A DNA stretch of 64,000 bases, from NCBI GenBank assembly GCA_961205875.1, contig OY540812.1, positions 34,543,098 through 34,607,097 of the forward strand. Direction: 5' to 3'. The DNA is from Sialis fuliginosa (Eukaryota; Arthropoda; Insecta; Megaloptera; Sialidae). The notes beneath the pieces were generated by a model that saw nothing but the letters and a program-made list of their open reading frames with translations, searched no databases and was not told where the DNA came from. The position numbers and the translations under genes were made by a program. This document shows, piece by piece, positions 43,894-54,460 of this stretch; the first letter of the stretch is position 1, and each line of letters begins with the position of its first letter.

Positions 43894-44572
43894 AGGAAAA
43901 AAATTTGGTACATAATAATATTGGTTTGAAAAGATTAACGTCGTAAAATTATTTTTAACAACACAGGGTGTCCCATTTTTGCGGTATAACAAAAAAAAAG
44001 ATTTTTTTAAATGGAATACCCTGTAACGTTTTATGTCTTCCGATGTCATTTTTTAACCTCTACATAAACGTATGTTCATTTTTTAATTTAGTGACAGTGT
44101 TGCCAAATTAGAATTTTTTTTCCGAAAAATAATCCATATTCAGGCTCAACTATAAAAAATCGTAGCGACCTCGTTTTTTTTGAAGTGATGAATTTTTTTA
44201 GCAATAATGTTAGTCCAGGTAGAGAGTAACATTTTGATAATAAAAATGATAAAATTCATTTTTTTCCAATGTGACTACCCTTTTTTTATTTCACTATTCG
44301 ATGGATTTTTTTCTCCTTTTCAATTTGTATAGGGGATATCTTATGTCTAAACCCCATACTTTCTGATATATTCAATAATTTTCACAAAAGTAACCATTTT
44401 AACACGTTTCTATGCACCGAAGTAGGCCAAACAAATGCAAAATAAATGCGAAACAATTACAAAACAAATGCCGGTATATTGATTTGTGCCTGGATGAAAA
44501 TGGAAGACATTTCGAACATTTATTGTAGTCTTTTATTTTTTGTATGTATTTTCAATTTTGTTACTTATCATA
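43894..44572 (+). mobile_element. Mariner-derived family, copy 3, single arm
   Basis: From 'aaatttggtacataataata' onward it matches the left arm and loop of copies 1 and 2, including 'acacagggtgtcccattttt' and the transposase C-terminus, then stops before any inverted arm. The outer 'cagggtagttc' end is missing. It therefore represents a truncated copy or the pre-foldback arrangement. Confidence 0.8.
44420..44528 (+). pseudogene. Transposase C-terminus, copy 3, frame intact
   Basis: An open 36-codon frame ends NKCRYIDLCLDENGRHFEHL, then L and TAG at 44526-44528. Unlike copies 1 and 2 it has no internal stop, so it best represents the ancestral coding end. The family assignment rests on the FEHLL terminus shared by mariner-type transposases. 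The catalytic domain is absent. Confidence 0.75.
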
Positions 44573-46090
44573 TTAGTACAGCGGTCAGATAGTGAAAAGA
44601 CGTCTAGAAAAGAAAGCGTGACTAATGAAATATATACAGGCTAAGACATGGTGGAATCGATAGCTAGTACTTAGACCTACATTTTCGTGTAATTTTTTTT
44701 AAATTTGGTTGCGTAGAACTTTTTTAAATCGCGAAAAGGTTGATTTTTTACGTTTTTATAAAATTCTTATTTTTCATCTTAAACTCGTTGTATTTTTTTC
44801 CCCTTTTGAGTTGGGCTAAACATTTTTGAACACGGTCTTACTTAGTTCTTACCGAAAGTAGTGGTGTAGTTTTTAAACATCTGATAAGGCTCAATTCGTT
44901 ATAAATAAATGATTTATTAAAAAAAGTTGAAAATACGTTTAGTTTTTTTCAAATGCTTGGAGAGTCGAGGGAATTTTCAAGTTTATTCTTAAAAACTATA
45001 TAACACTATGAAGTATTAGTTGATAAAGTTTTCTGTGAAAAATTAGATTTTTTTGAGCAGTACAAAAGAAATGGCAAGTGTTTTAAAATATGGAACGCCG
45101 TGCGAAGCGGCGCGGTACGTTTAGTACGAGCGTAATCTCGGCGCTTGCTGGACAAAACACATCTAATTTAACGGAATTTAAAAAATTAATAAAACTGAAA
45201 AGAGTGGAGCTAATGCCCCAAAAAAATTTTACGTACCAATAAAACTTTCGGAGATATTTTTAAAAAACTCATTTTTTTGCCCATTAGACCCATTTTTGGG
45301 GTAGAATATAATTTAATAAATATTATTTGAAATAGTTGAGAAAAATAACTTTGAAGTTCTCAAAATTTGAAAATTAATTTTGAACACCCTGTACATGGTG
45401 GCTCTAAGATATTTAAACAGAAGTACCCACCGACCTCCTACAATAAGGTGCATATTTAATTTCGTCTTCAAAGCTGCGGCCGCGGAAGTGGTGAATTTTT
45501 AAGTGGAGTAATGTAAAAGTCAATTTTTTTGAAAAATATATTATTACGTCTAAACCGAACATCAGATGGGGCTAATATTTTTGATATGAATAAACATCCC
45601 AAGAGAAGTTTTAAATATGCAAAAATAATCAGGGCATTCCATTTAAAAAAAATTACCTTAAGCGTGCCACACTTTTTTGTATCACCCTGTATATTTGAAA
45701 ATAATTTCTATGTATGCGCATTTAACCACAGTTTACATCTGCATTAGAAAATTTTTTTTATCTGTTATGGTCTACGAGCTATTGAACTTCCACACACTAT
45801 TGCTCCACCTTGTATAAAAAATCTGAAAAAATTATGGAATATGCCTTACTAAATTTCAAATACATTTCAGAAAAAAATATTGAAAAAATCCTGAAAAAAA
45901 TCATTTTATTTTTTTGTTTATTTTTTTTAGGGATATTCCAAACGACTCTTCACAGAACGTGACATTGATAATTTCTTAATAAAAAAAGTAGTAAGCTTTG
46001 TTATTTTATATATTTAAATATTTACTATTTTAAAGCCCTTGTCAGCGAACATGGGATGAAGACATATTTTGTTTTTCAATGTCTTCATCT
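44573..46090. other. Mosaic of repeat scraps, no gene
   Basis: A GC-rich word run 'gaacgccgtgcgaagcggcg' at 45091-45110 stands out. 45635-45680 has 'cattccatttaaaaaaaatt' and 'atcaccctgtat', echoing the foldback arms. 'attgctccaccttgtat' near 45800 looks like another TIR scrap. No coding region is supported. Confidence 0.4.
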
Positions 46091-46094
46091 GTAC

Positions 46095-46541
46095 CAGGAG
46101 TGTGCTGGACCCGGCTCGCGCGAGCCGGTTAAGATTTTTGAAAATCAGCGAGCCGGTTGTTAAATTATTCCGCGAATAAAAGTTCAGATCATTTTTATGT
46201 TTTCGTTTCCACACGGTATTTGTTGGTTTCGGTTCGACTCCACGCTCTAGCGATAAAGCCTTTGTACTACATACGCTACATACCGTGTTTTGCTATTTTC
46301 CTCCAGTTTTGCCAATCGTTTTTAAATTTGTGTTTCTAAAAATTTGAGAATAAAAAAGAGCTTTAAAAGTGCATTCGACATTCATTTTAAAACTTTGTTG
46401 TGTTCATATTTTCGGTAGTTGTATTTATTAGTGCATAATTTGGTTGCAATTTTCGGAAACTGCAACAGGGCATTAAAAATTATGCGTGTTTTTTTTATAA
46501 ATTGCGAGCCGGGTTGTTAAATGTTTGCCAGCACACCCCTG
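46095..46541. mobile_element. hAT MITE, 447 bp
   Basis: Left end 'caggagtgtgctggacccgg', complement of right end 'caggggtgtgctggcaaaca'. Subterminal 'gagccgg' / 'gcgagccgg' blocks on both sides. Probable target duplication TCTGTAC / TCTGTATC with one base lost. The short frames inside are not genes. Confidence 0.75.
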
Positions 46542-46739
46542 TCTGTATCCCCAATGAACGGGGGTTATCTGTATTTTATTTTACTATTAAAATTCGACAA
46601 ATATATTTATTATAAATTCGCTAATTTGTGTTCTTCCTCAGCATCTTTCAGCCTTCAACAATTTTAAAATGACAATTTTCTCTTCTGCTTTAGCAATTTT
46701 TTTTAGCATGCTGCTGTTTGATCACTTTTCGGATTTTTA

Positions 46740-48060
46740 TCAATCTCAATTGCTGTATACTGTATACTAAATTTGATTTCTTAAAAATGTCTGCTTTTGG
46801 TTTAAGTTTTGTGTAATTACTTATATTTTTGTTAAATGTTTTAAATACAGTTTTTACATTGTATTTATTAAGAGTGTTTTTGATTAAATTAGATGATTTA
46901 TTTATGTAAGGAATTGTAATGTATTGTGTTGAAGTATTTGGTTTGTTATTACTATTAACTGTGTTGTATAATAAGTGAACTCTTTTTACTATACTTCGTT
47001 TAGTTAAATTAATTAGATAGTTATTGTTAAAAAATGCTGTTTTTATTTTGTTTAAATTTTCTCTCTAAACTGTGGATGTGATAATTTGAGTGCTCTGTCT
47101 ATGGTATTGTTTAATATATTAATTTTTATATGTTGTGGATGATCTTTTTGGTACCAGTTTGTAAGTATTTGTCCATTGTCATTAGTAAGTTGTAATCTAA
47201 AAATGCAATTTTATTTTGTTGTATTTCTAATGTGTGTTTACTATTATATTTGTTAAAAGTGTTTTGAATTTCGTCAATGTTATTAGGAAGTGCCTCTGTA
47301 ATTATGTCGTCTACATATCTATAATAAAATGCTGGTTTGGTGTTAATTGATCTAAACAACTATTTTCAATATCTTCCATGACTAAATTAGCTGTAACACT
47401 GGAAATTGATAATATAAATATAAATTCCTCTTTTGTAAGTTTAGTGTAATGTGAAATGTCCTGCCATTTATTATTGACAATATCTAGGGCCAAATCTATT
47501 GGTATGTTGGTATACAACGAAGTAATGTCCAAAGAGAATAACTTATGTATGTTCTTCAGGTATTTGTATGTTTTTAATTTTGTTGACAAAATCAAATGAA
47601 TTTTTAATACCATATTCAGTTTCACCCACCACATTAGACAAAATATTCATCATTTTAAATAAGTACTAGAATCATTAATTAATGTGTATGATTTGTTGAG
47701 GTAATCTGTTTTATTTTGTATAACCGTAACATTACCTTTGTCTGTTTTTGTTACTATAATGTTAGTGTTGTTTCTTAAAAAAGTTTTTGTTTCGGTGTTT
47801 ATTTTATTAAAAAATGCGTCTATGTATTATTATTAATAATTTGAATATTTTTGGAAATCTCTTTTCTAATGTTATCCATTTCTGTTTTATCTTTTTCAAA
47901 TGATAATAGTTCTGTATTTTTTATTGTTTCATTAACTAAATTATTATTAATATTTTTATTACAAAAATTGAAATTGGGTCCAAGACTTAACAGAAATATT
48001 GTGTGGTAATGTGACATTTGTTAAATTTTTGATCCAATTATTGTTGTATTTGATATTTGT
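46740..48060 (-). pseudogene. Penelope-like retroelement (reverse transcriptase)
   Basis: Read from high to low coordinates, the broken frames show the order of a Penelope-like protein. LLSLGPNFNF (near 47970) is the N-terminal conserved block. SLDITSLYTNIP (47505-47540) is reverse-transcriptase motif A with the catalytic aspartate. YRYVDDII (near 47320) is motif C. IAFLDYNL (near 47200) is the thumb region. IPYINKSSNLIKNTLNKYNV and KSNLVYSIQQL (about 46760-46920) form the linker and the very start of the GIY-YIG endonuclease. The endonuclease core is missing, and frameshifts occur near 47630 and 47125. Penelope elements use this RT plus GIY-YIG combination for target-primed insertion; this copy is dead. 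Confidence 0.85.
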
Positions 48061-48128
48061 TGTATTCTGTTTAAATAATTAATAAAACATGATTTTATGA
48101 ACGAATTTGGAATTTACTGAAATTTACT

Positions 48129-48686
48129 TGTAACGTTAGTCATTCCATGTCAAATCAACACAAACTTAATGAAAAATTTACCTCACCATCTCAGATTTTC
48201 ATGAATTTTGGCACAATTGTGACTTGGAAAAATACCAAATTTTATTGAAATATGTCTACTCGTTTTGAAATTACAGCTTTGTAATGTTTTCAAAAATTGG
48301 TCAAAAAACCGTGATGGAAATTTTTTGAAATGCTCTGGAAGCTGATCTAATTGACCTAGAGGATTGGGCGGGGTGTCATTTTACAGCATATTTCACACCG
48401 ACTCCAATGATATTCAACACAATATGGGTTAAGAAAAAAAATGTTTTCAAAATCAAAGTAAAAGTTTTGATTTTTAATTTCACAACAAGTACGGTTTCAA
48501 ACATTTTCAAATTAATACCAAGAATAGTCATTATACATAGTTGTGAATCACCTGGCATAATATAAATGTGGGATGATAATTGGTTCAATGTTAAAATAAT
48601 TTAAGACTGAAGCTCGAATTTAAAAATCGCTCTATATTTAGACTGTGAAGAATTCAACAATGCTAAAATTGATACTTGCATGAACA
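48129..48686 (-). repeat. 560-bp dispersed repeat, inverted copy
   Basis: Complement of 31384-31947. The frame at 48376-48588 (-) corresponds to that at 31476-31664 only as repeat sequence. It adjoins the 5' side of the Penelope fragment. Confidence 0.75.
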
Positions 48687-48689
48687 TTA

Positions 48690-50445
48690 AAATTAACCAC
48701 GTCCATAGCACGGCCGTGTTTTTTTACTCGGGATAATACATAGTAATTTATCATATCATAATTAAAACAGTGAAGGTACTGGCAACAGTTATGGCCACTA
48801 TAAGAGCAAGGTTTACTGTTTTTGTGATTGAATTTTTGTATTTATTTATTCTTTTGTGACGTTTTTGTGTGGTTATGTATTTATTTATTACTTAGATTAG
48901 GAAAGACTATGGAAACAACCAATGCTAGTTCGTATATGAAAGTGTTACCAAAATTTGTCGGCGGCCATCTTTTTTTAATTGTCTAAACCGCATATTATCC
49001 CAGAGGAGTCAGTTGAAAATTTATAATATGCAAATATGCTTTAAATTACAATTGAATTTAGTATGTATAAACGTTTCTGTTACAATTTAAATGTTGACAA
49101 TTTAAAACATTTATTATTAATTAATTTTATAATTAAAAACAATTGATATTTATTTTAAAATCTGAATGATACGCCAATGACTCGTGGCGCTATTTTTCGT
49201 GGTGTGATATGGTAACAACGCTAGGTAATGTGTTATTTGTCCTTTATCTTTCCTTGTCTAAGATTTATTATGTTTTCAAATGTACTTACATAATCACTAT
49301 TATTACTAAAGTTTGACAACCTTATTAATTAATACATTTAAAAGAGTTTAAGGGGTGTGCATTTTATGGCCAAGCCATACTACTTTCTTATACGTAGAAA
49401 GTCCAGTGAGATCGCATATAATGAAACATGTAATGTAAAATATGTTAAACCGAAGTACTGAAATAAATTTACAAATACGGGTAGAATTTTATCTAGTTCT
49501 TCTAGTCTAGTTAACAAAGCTTTAAAACATTGCCAGCACATAAACGTTGAAATAATTTTATTTTAAGAATGGGCAGTACTCACCAGATACTTATGTGCTT
49601 TTCGCCCACAAAAGCTGACTATTTATGAAATCATACGACCTCGTATTCACCGTGACTCACCATAACATATTTCCAGACAAATATTGAACGTATGTTTTGA
49701 AAAAGATCGCATTATTTTGTGTGCATAATATGTACGATTAGATCATACATTATAATTATAATATTTATAAAGCTGGATACATTCTTGCATACTTTGATTC
49801 GTGTATACCAGTGGTAGTCAAACTAACTCAATCTAAGAGTCTGCGGGTCGCAGTCCTCTCCCCCTAAAAACGATCTTCTAGAAAATAAACATCTGCCAAC
49901 TAAATGCACAGTGCTTCCTCGTGCTAAAAGGTAGTTAACTATTGAACAATTTATATAAAAATCGATAGTGTTAAGATAAACCAAGCATTTTATTTGTAAA
50001 CCATTTAATTTTTATACAATTTTACTATAAAATATTAGTTCAAAATTTTTCTTAAAACGCACGTGATTATTTTTTCGTATATTTTTAATTTTTTGACAAT
50101 TTCAATCTGAATCTAAAATGCAAACGTCAAAGTGACATTTGTCAAAGTAAATATCAATTAAAAAAAAAAAGATTTTTTAAAGCAGATTGAGATAAATGTT
50201 GTAAAACGATATTATAGGATATTGAATGCTCTACAAAAAAGATTCTATAAAATTTTCACGTAACATGTGTCGTTCTTGAGATATCTTGAAAAAATAAATA
50301 TTTTGGGATGTTACCTCTCGCCCTAACACATGACTTTACAACCTTAATATACAATTTCAATACAGTCAATTTCATATAATTTTAGTAGGTTTTGCATAGA
50401 AAACAAAAAACAAAACAATTCAGTTTAACAATAATTTTCACACAG
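48690..50445. other. Intergenic, no gene seen
   Basis: AT-rich, with an unpaired hAT-like end 'cagtggtagtcaaactaact' at about 49811 and an isolated 'cttaaaacgcacgtgat' near 50060 that resembles the 126-bp unit. Words near 48790-48820 ('ggccactataagagcaag') are the complement of 36270-36290. No exon supported. Confidence 0.4.
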
Positions 50446-50450
50446 TGCAT

Positions 50451-50627
50451 TGTAACACCCCAAATTCTCTCTCATTTACTTAAATACATAGTATTCAGTC
50501 TACTCAAATAATAATATCTTCATTAATAATATTTGTGTAAAAGTGTTTTAATGTAAATAATTAATAAAGTGTTCAATAAATGTTATTTGAAAAGTAACAC
50601 AACTCGAAGAATTATTTAAAACCTACA
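50451..50627 (+). repeat. Candidate LTR next to BEL/Pao pol
   Basis: Begins 'tgtaacaccccaaattctct' and ends 'aaaacctaca', i.e. TG...CA, with AATAAA near 50575, just upstream of the BEL/Pao pol fragment. Without a second copy in the window this is only a suggestion. Confidence 0.3.
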
Positions 50628-50639
50628 GTATAACCCACG

Positions 50640-51545
50640 GTCCCAACAAAAAAGAAGTCAACCCCATGTCGTTACCTTCTCTCATGTTATGTTGGGAAGG
50701 CCCCGAGTTTTTAAAAACTCACAAGTGTGAAACCCCCCAAGCGTTCCCCTTTCACACACAAAACACTTCCTTAATGGAATTAAGAAGTGACCCACTCCTC
50801 TTTAGTCGCAATTAAAGTCAATAATTTTAGTAAATTCTCAAAATAGTCTCACTTACAAATTTACAAAGAGCAATTACGTATTGTCTCCACTTTGCAAATA
50901 ACTGCAACCCAAAGAAACCTAATCTAGTAGGTCCCTTAACTGTCCCAGAATTGAGAAAATCCCTTAAATATATAATAAAATTAGTGCAATCCCAAAATTT
51001 TATAAAGGAAATTGTCAAGTAAAGAACTCAGAAATCGTCTCAAATAATTCACTCAAATCTATATACCCCTTTATCGACACAGACGGATCACTAAGAGTAG
51101 GAGGTCGTTTAGACAACGCTTCAATCCCATTTGAGGAGAAGCACCCTATCATTTTACCGGCTAAAAATCACGTTACTGATTTGATAATAGATTCAGAGCA
51201 CATCAATTCGCTACACGCTGGTCCCCAATTAGTGCTTAGTAATGTTGGCCTTTAAACGGAAAAAGAGAGATTAAACGAAGGATTCATAATTGTTTAACTT
51301 GTTTCAAGTTAAACACAAAAACATCACAACGACTCATGGATTCCCTACCATTAGAGCGCGTTACCCCATCTTGCCCATTTCAGAGCACCGGAATAGATTT
51401 CGCTGGACCTGTTTTCGTAAAGGTAAGGTAGTTGTGTCAAAAGCCTACATTTGCTTATTCATTTGTATGGTCACCAAATCAATTCACCTAGAAATTGTTT
51501 CTAGTCTCTCAACAGACGCATTTATTTTAGCTTTGTTAGATATAT
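50640..51545 (+). pseudogene. BEL/Pao polyprotein fragment (RNase H end and integrase)
   Basis: Shifted frames give, in order, LMLCWEGPEFLK (50680-50720; usual LWW.GP.WL), LQRAITYCLHFANNC and LTVPELRKSLKYIIK (about 50855-50975), GSLRVGGRLDNA and HPIILPAKNHVTDLII (51085-51190), the zinc-finger block [15 protein letters not shown] (about 51265-51310), and [11 protein letters not shown] (51390-51422) with [18 protein letters not shown] (51441-51494). This is the end of the BEL/Pao RNase H region, the H2C2 zinc finger and the first part of the integrase core, whose first aspartate sits in GIDFAGP. At least three frameshifts or stops occur. Gag, protease and reverse transcriptase are missing. The sequence leaves the family after 51545. 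Confidence 0.85.
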
Positions 51546-51744
51546 AATATATAGGTTGGTACACCGTATGGTGTGATATGAGATATTTTAAAAATAAAAT
51601 TTAACTAATATTTAACGAAACTAGAGCAATTTTAGTAAAACCCTAAAATTTAGGATCAAGTCGCCATATTTTCTAAATAATTGAATGTATGAAAATTTTT
51701 TTTTTACAAAAGTTTCTTACTTTTTTATGATCTTCAAAATTATC

Positions 51745-51945
51745 TACTTTTGGATATACCGTTCCAAATAACCCCTACGGTCAAGGTCAAATTCAAGGTC
51801 ATGGTCGTACGTCCCCCTCCTTGTCCAACAACTTTTGTACAAAACTTTTTTTATTATTTCACTTGCCAATCGAGTTATTCTCCATTAAATGTTAAAATCG
51901 TCCACCCGATATATAGTAAATTTTTTATCATAAAACTCTATCTTC
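51745..51945 (+). repeat. 'aacccctacggtcaaggtca' direct repeat, copy 1
   Basis: Shares 'aaggtcatggtcgtacgtcc', 'caacaacttttgta' and 'cgagttattctccattaaat' with 53228-53408 in the same orientation. Copy 2 has one extra 'caaggt' unit. About 170-180 bp, non-coding. Confidence 0.75.
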
Positions 51946-51978
51946 AATAGTTAGGGCGTAAAACATAGTGGTCTGGAA

Positions 51979-52112
51979 CACCCGGTATAATTGTATCTAT
52001 TTTTAAAATATGCGGCTTGTCTAACCTGACAAGTTTTGTATGTCAAGTTTTCTTCCATCTGTTATAATAAATGAAATATTGAACTTTGACACAGTCGTGG
52101 GACAACCTGTAT
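51979..52112 (-). mobile_element. End fragment of the TIR element seen at 8119-9780
   Basis: Inverted match to 8119-8235: 'tttttaaaatatgcggcttg', 'tctaacctgacaagttttgt', 'gaaatattgaactttgacac' and 'agtcgtgggacaacctgta'. The coding part is absent. It shows that the outer 130 bp is a mobile, dispersed sequence. Confidence 0.75.
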
Positions 52113-52249
52113 ATCTAAGGACATATCATCTTGATAAGCCTTCGTATCTTCATAAGTATCCCGTCTGGACTTTAGCTGACTGCCTTTGTTACTTGACGTC
52201 CAAGTATTCCGGCGTCTTATTTTTCTCCCAACTCAGTAATGTCCTATCT

Positions 52250-52424
52250 CACTCTGTACTAGCAACTGTGTTTCCACACCATTCAACTTAATTGTGCTAC
52301 CTCCAAAGTCAATCACGGCTCTATGTTCCTCTAGGAAATCCCTTCCTAGGAGTCCATCAGCACGGATTGGTAAATCCTCGCCTACTACATATCTTGCTGT
52401 TTGTAAGAACAAGCTTAATAACAA
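52250..52424 (-). pseudogene. Ty3/gypsy protease-end fragment
   Basis: A 63-residue minus-strand frame reads LPIRADGLLGRDFLEEHRAV and DFGGSTIKLNG. ADG(L/I)LG.DFL is the conserved block closing the aspartic protease of a large group of insect Ty3/gypsy elements. No DTG active site or reverse transcriptase is adjacent, so it is a fragment. It lies just upstream of the LTR piece at 52636 but on the opposite strand to the gag at 54461, so it probably comes from another copy. Confidence 0.65.
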
Positions 52425-52635
52425 GATATATTTAATTACTTAATTACAAAGTAGGCTAGAGCTGTCAGAGAACAGAAACAACAGACAACGCTAGTAAGCT
52501 GAAAGAAACAAGTTTAAAAACTTAATTAATATATTGTAATAAATACAAAGTAATAAATAATAAACATCTTAAACATAAACGTATTACATGGTGTCAGGTA
52601 TAAAATCGTAGGACCCACCTTCAGTTTCATTAATA

Positions 52636-52779
52636 TGTGGGGACTACTACCCACACAACCTTTTGTCGCCTGTACATAACTAACTATCATATTAAAATAA
52701 ATTATGATATGTTTCAGAATGTTGATGAAAAAACAATACAATGTATATAGGGAATATTTTTGACATGTCAGATTTTTAC
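52636..52779 (+). repeat. gypsy LTR fragment (5' part)
   Basis: Matches the 3' LTR (55307-55506) from its first base: 'tgtggggactactacccaca', 'ccttttgtcgcctgtacata', then 'tttcagaatgttgatgaaaa' up to 'gtcagatttttac'. It lacks a 7-9 base piece ('agttagct') and the LTR end. The Harbinger end starts immediately after it. Confidence 0.8.
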
Positions 52780-52781
52780 AT

Positions 52782-52820
52782 GCCCGTCTAACTGTACCTA
52801 TAGCACAGTTAGACGGGCAA
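52782..52820. repeat. Perfect 15-bp-arm hairpin from two Harbinger ends
   Basis: 'tgcccgtctaactgt' and its exact complement 'acagttagacgggca' are separated by 9 bases (ACCTATAGC). Each arm equals the terminal sequence of the Harbinger-type element, so two ends meet head to head here. Confidence 0.8.
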
Positions 52821-53227
52821 TAATATTTATTTAGTGTGTGTATTTATAAGTGTATTTTATTTTTTGTTATGTCAAAACGTTTTTTTTAGCTTTTCTTTCA
52901 GTAAATTTAAGAAATTCTTTAGTAATATTTTGTCTCATTTTTTCTCGATATGCTCGCGCCCCCCTTTTAGTTTTATCACGCCCCCATGAAAAATTCAATT
53001 GTTTTCTTATCAAAATAACATTTTATTTTGTTTCCAACGCCAACGTTAAGAGATACCTATGTACAGATACGATTTTCACATGAATACACGTACAAGTTCC
53101 TTTTGACCTTGAAATGACCTCAAAACATGACATTTGAACTTATCAATCTACATATCCTATTGTAGAATTTCCCGTTCTTTCCGAATCCGGGGTCGAAAAC
53201 AGGCATTTCCATTTGAAAAATTATAGT

Positions 53228-53408
53228 TGGCCTTCAAATAACCCCTACGGTCAAGGTCAAGGTCAAATTCAAGGTCATGGTCGTACGTCCCCCTCCTTGC
53301 CCAACAACTTTTGTATAAAACTTTTTTTATTATTTTGCTTACCGGTCGAGTTATTTTCCATTAAAGGTTAAAATGGTCCACTCGGTATATTTATAATAAA
53401 TTTTTTAT
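53228..53408 (+). repeat. 'aacccctacggtcaaggtca' direct repeat, copy 2
   Basis: Second copy of the repeat at 51745-51945, here inside the Harbinger-type element where the transposase catalytic region would be expected. One additional 'caaggt' hexamer relative to copy 1. Confidence 0.7.
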
Positions 53409-53435
53409 TTAATAATATAATTTTTGTTTTACTCA

Positions 53436-53945
53436 CCTTTAAATATTCTTTTTTTAATACTTTGTAAATTGCCTCGCACACTTTGGGAATTATACCTGAT
53501 ATCGTGCAACTAGGAATCCGAAATAAATACATAAGGGAGTGATAACTATCCCCTACAAATGTAAAAAACGATTTAATATAATTATAATAAAAGATTATCT
53601 ATACCATTTACCAGAGGACAGATATCTCAACGTTATTGCTAATCGTTCACCAGGCGTAATAGATAGTCTCATGTTCGTGTCTTTTTTTCTTTATTAGAGG
53701 ACTTAATTTTTCTAATAGAGTATTAAAATCAATAAGCGATATACGCAAGAAAATTTTACAGGTAATTTTATCGTCACTTATTTCCCTAAATAGTTTGTGA
53801 TAAAAGCCTTCCTGTTCTCTTTTCATTACCCACTGCTTAATCCATATGCTTCTAGTTTTTTTACATTTCTTTTTTTTCACTCTCAGTTAATTGTATAAAA
53901 GTAGCAACTGCTGCTCCTAATTTTCTAAGATCACACATATTTTTA
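53436..53945 (-). pseudogene. HARBI1-like transposase, N-terminal half
   Basis: Two exons on the minus strand. Exon 1 (53945 to 53612) starts MCDLRKLGAAVATFIQLTE, shifts frame in an A-run near 53880, and reads IWIKQWVMKREQEGFYHKLF, then a second shift to MRLSITPGERLAITLRYLSS. After a 58-base GT-AG intron (53611-53554), exon 2 reads GDSYHSLMYLFRIPSCTISG and VCEAIYKVLKKEYLK, followed by a good donor at 53435. The order and the GDSYHSLMY box are characteristic of PIF/Harbinger transposases. The DDE catalytic domain that should follow is gone, replaced by a direct repeat. Two frameshifts plus the truncation make it inactive. Confidence 0.85.
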
Positions 53946-54011
53946 AACACAGTGACATTAATTAATATTAATAGCAACGAAAATATTTTCATCGCTAAGC
54001 AAATAATATTG

Positions 54012-54184
54012 CTCGTCTAACCACCCTTGGAAATTTTTTGAAAATATTGCCAGCAATTATGTATCCAGCAATCTTTTTTTACTAGCGAGCAATGAAATTT
54101 CTTCGCAGTGTAACCACATGCAGCAATTATATTGCCAACAATTAAAAAAATTGCCGGCAATATTATTGCCCGTCTAACTGTACC
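54012..54184. repeat. GCAAT-rich subterminal region of the Harbinger element
   Basis: About ten copies of GCAAT or ATTGC in both orientations within 175 bases (for example 'ttgccggcaatattattgcc'). Clustered short subterminal repeats commonly bind the transposase; the function here is inferred. Confidence 0.5.
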
Positions 54185-54189
54185 TTTAA

Positions 54190-54305
54190 TTTCAGAATGT
54201 TGATGAAAAAACAATACAATGTATATAGGGAATATTTTTGACATGTCAGATTTTACAACCTTATATTTTACAATATTTTAATAAATAAATAATTAGTGCA
54301 AATCA
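54190..54305 (+). repeat. gypsy LTR fragment (3' part)
   Basis: Matches the 3' LTR from 'tttcagaatgttgatgaaaa' to the end 'gcaaatca'. The first 66 bases are also present in the fragment at 52714-52779, so the two LTR pieces overlap rather than meet. It is followed by GTAAA and then the primer-binding-site region. Confidence 0.75.
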
Positions 54306-54310
54306 GTAAA

Positions 54311-54329
54311 TTGGTGACCCCGACGTGAT
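54311..54329 (+). other. Candidate primer binding site
   Basis: 'ttggtgaccccgacgtgat' begins 5 bases after the LTR end. Its position and TGG start fit a tRNA-primed PBS of a gypsy-type retrotransposon. The tRNA was not identified. Confidence 0.55.
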
Positions 54330-54460
54330 CTCAACACGCAACCGTCGTGATCAATCAAGAAATTGTGTGAAATAACATTTTTATTTATCGTGTGCAGTGA
54401 CATTTTTTAATTATTCATATCTATTGTATATTTTTAATAACTGACTTGTGAGTGATAAAT

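Larger units (their letters stand above)
52803..54184. mobile_element. PIF/Harbinger-type element, defective
   Basis: Left terminal 'cacagttagacgggcaataa', complement of right terminal 'ggtacagttagacgggcaat'. Contains on the minus strand the N-terminal half of a HARBI1-like transposase (53436-53945) and, nearer the left end (about 52870-53010), a peptide RGARAYREKMRQNITKEF that may be the second ORF. The middle (53228-53408) is replaced by the direct repeat shared with 51745. Many GCAAT/ATTGC words lie in the right 180 bp. Confidence 0.75.

Noticed and set aside
46205-46265. 'ggttcgactccacg' resembling a tRNA T-loop
   Set aside because: No matching acceptor stem, A box or D arm upstream; it is within the MITE.
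46157-46339. Frames inside 46095-46541
   Set aside because: They lie inside a hAT MITE with clear ends and show no conserved motif.
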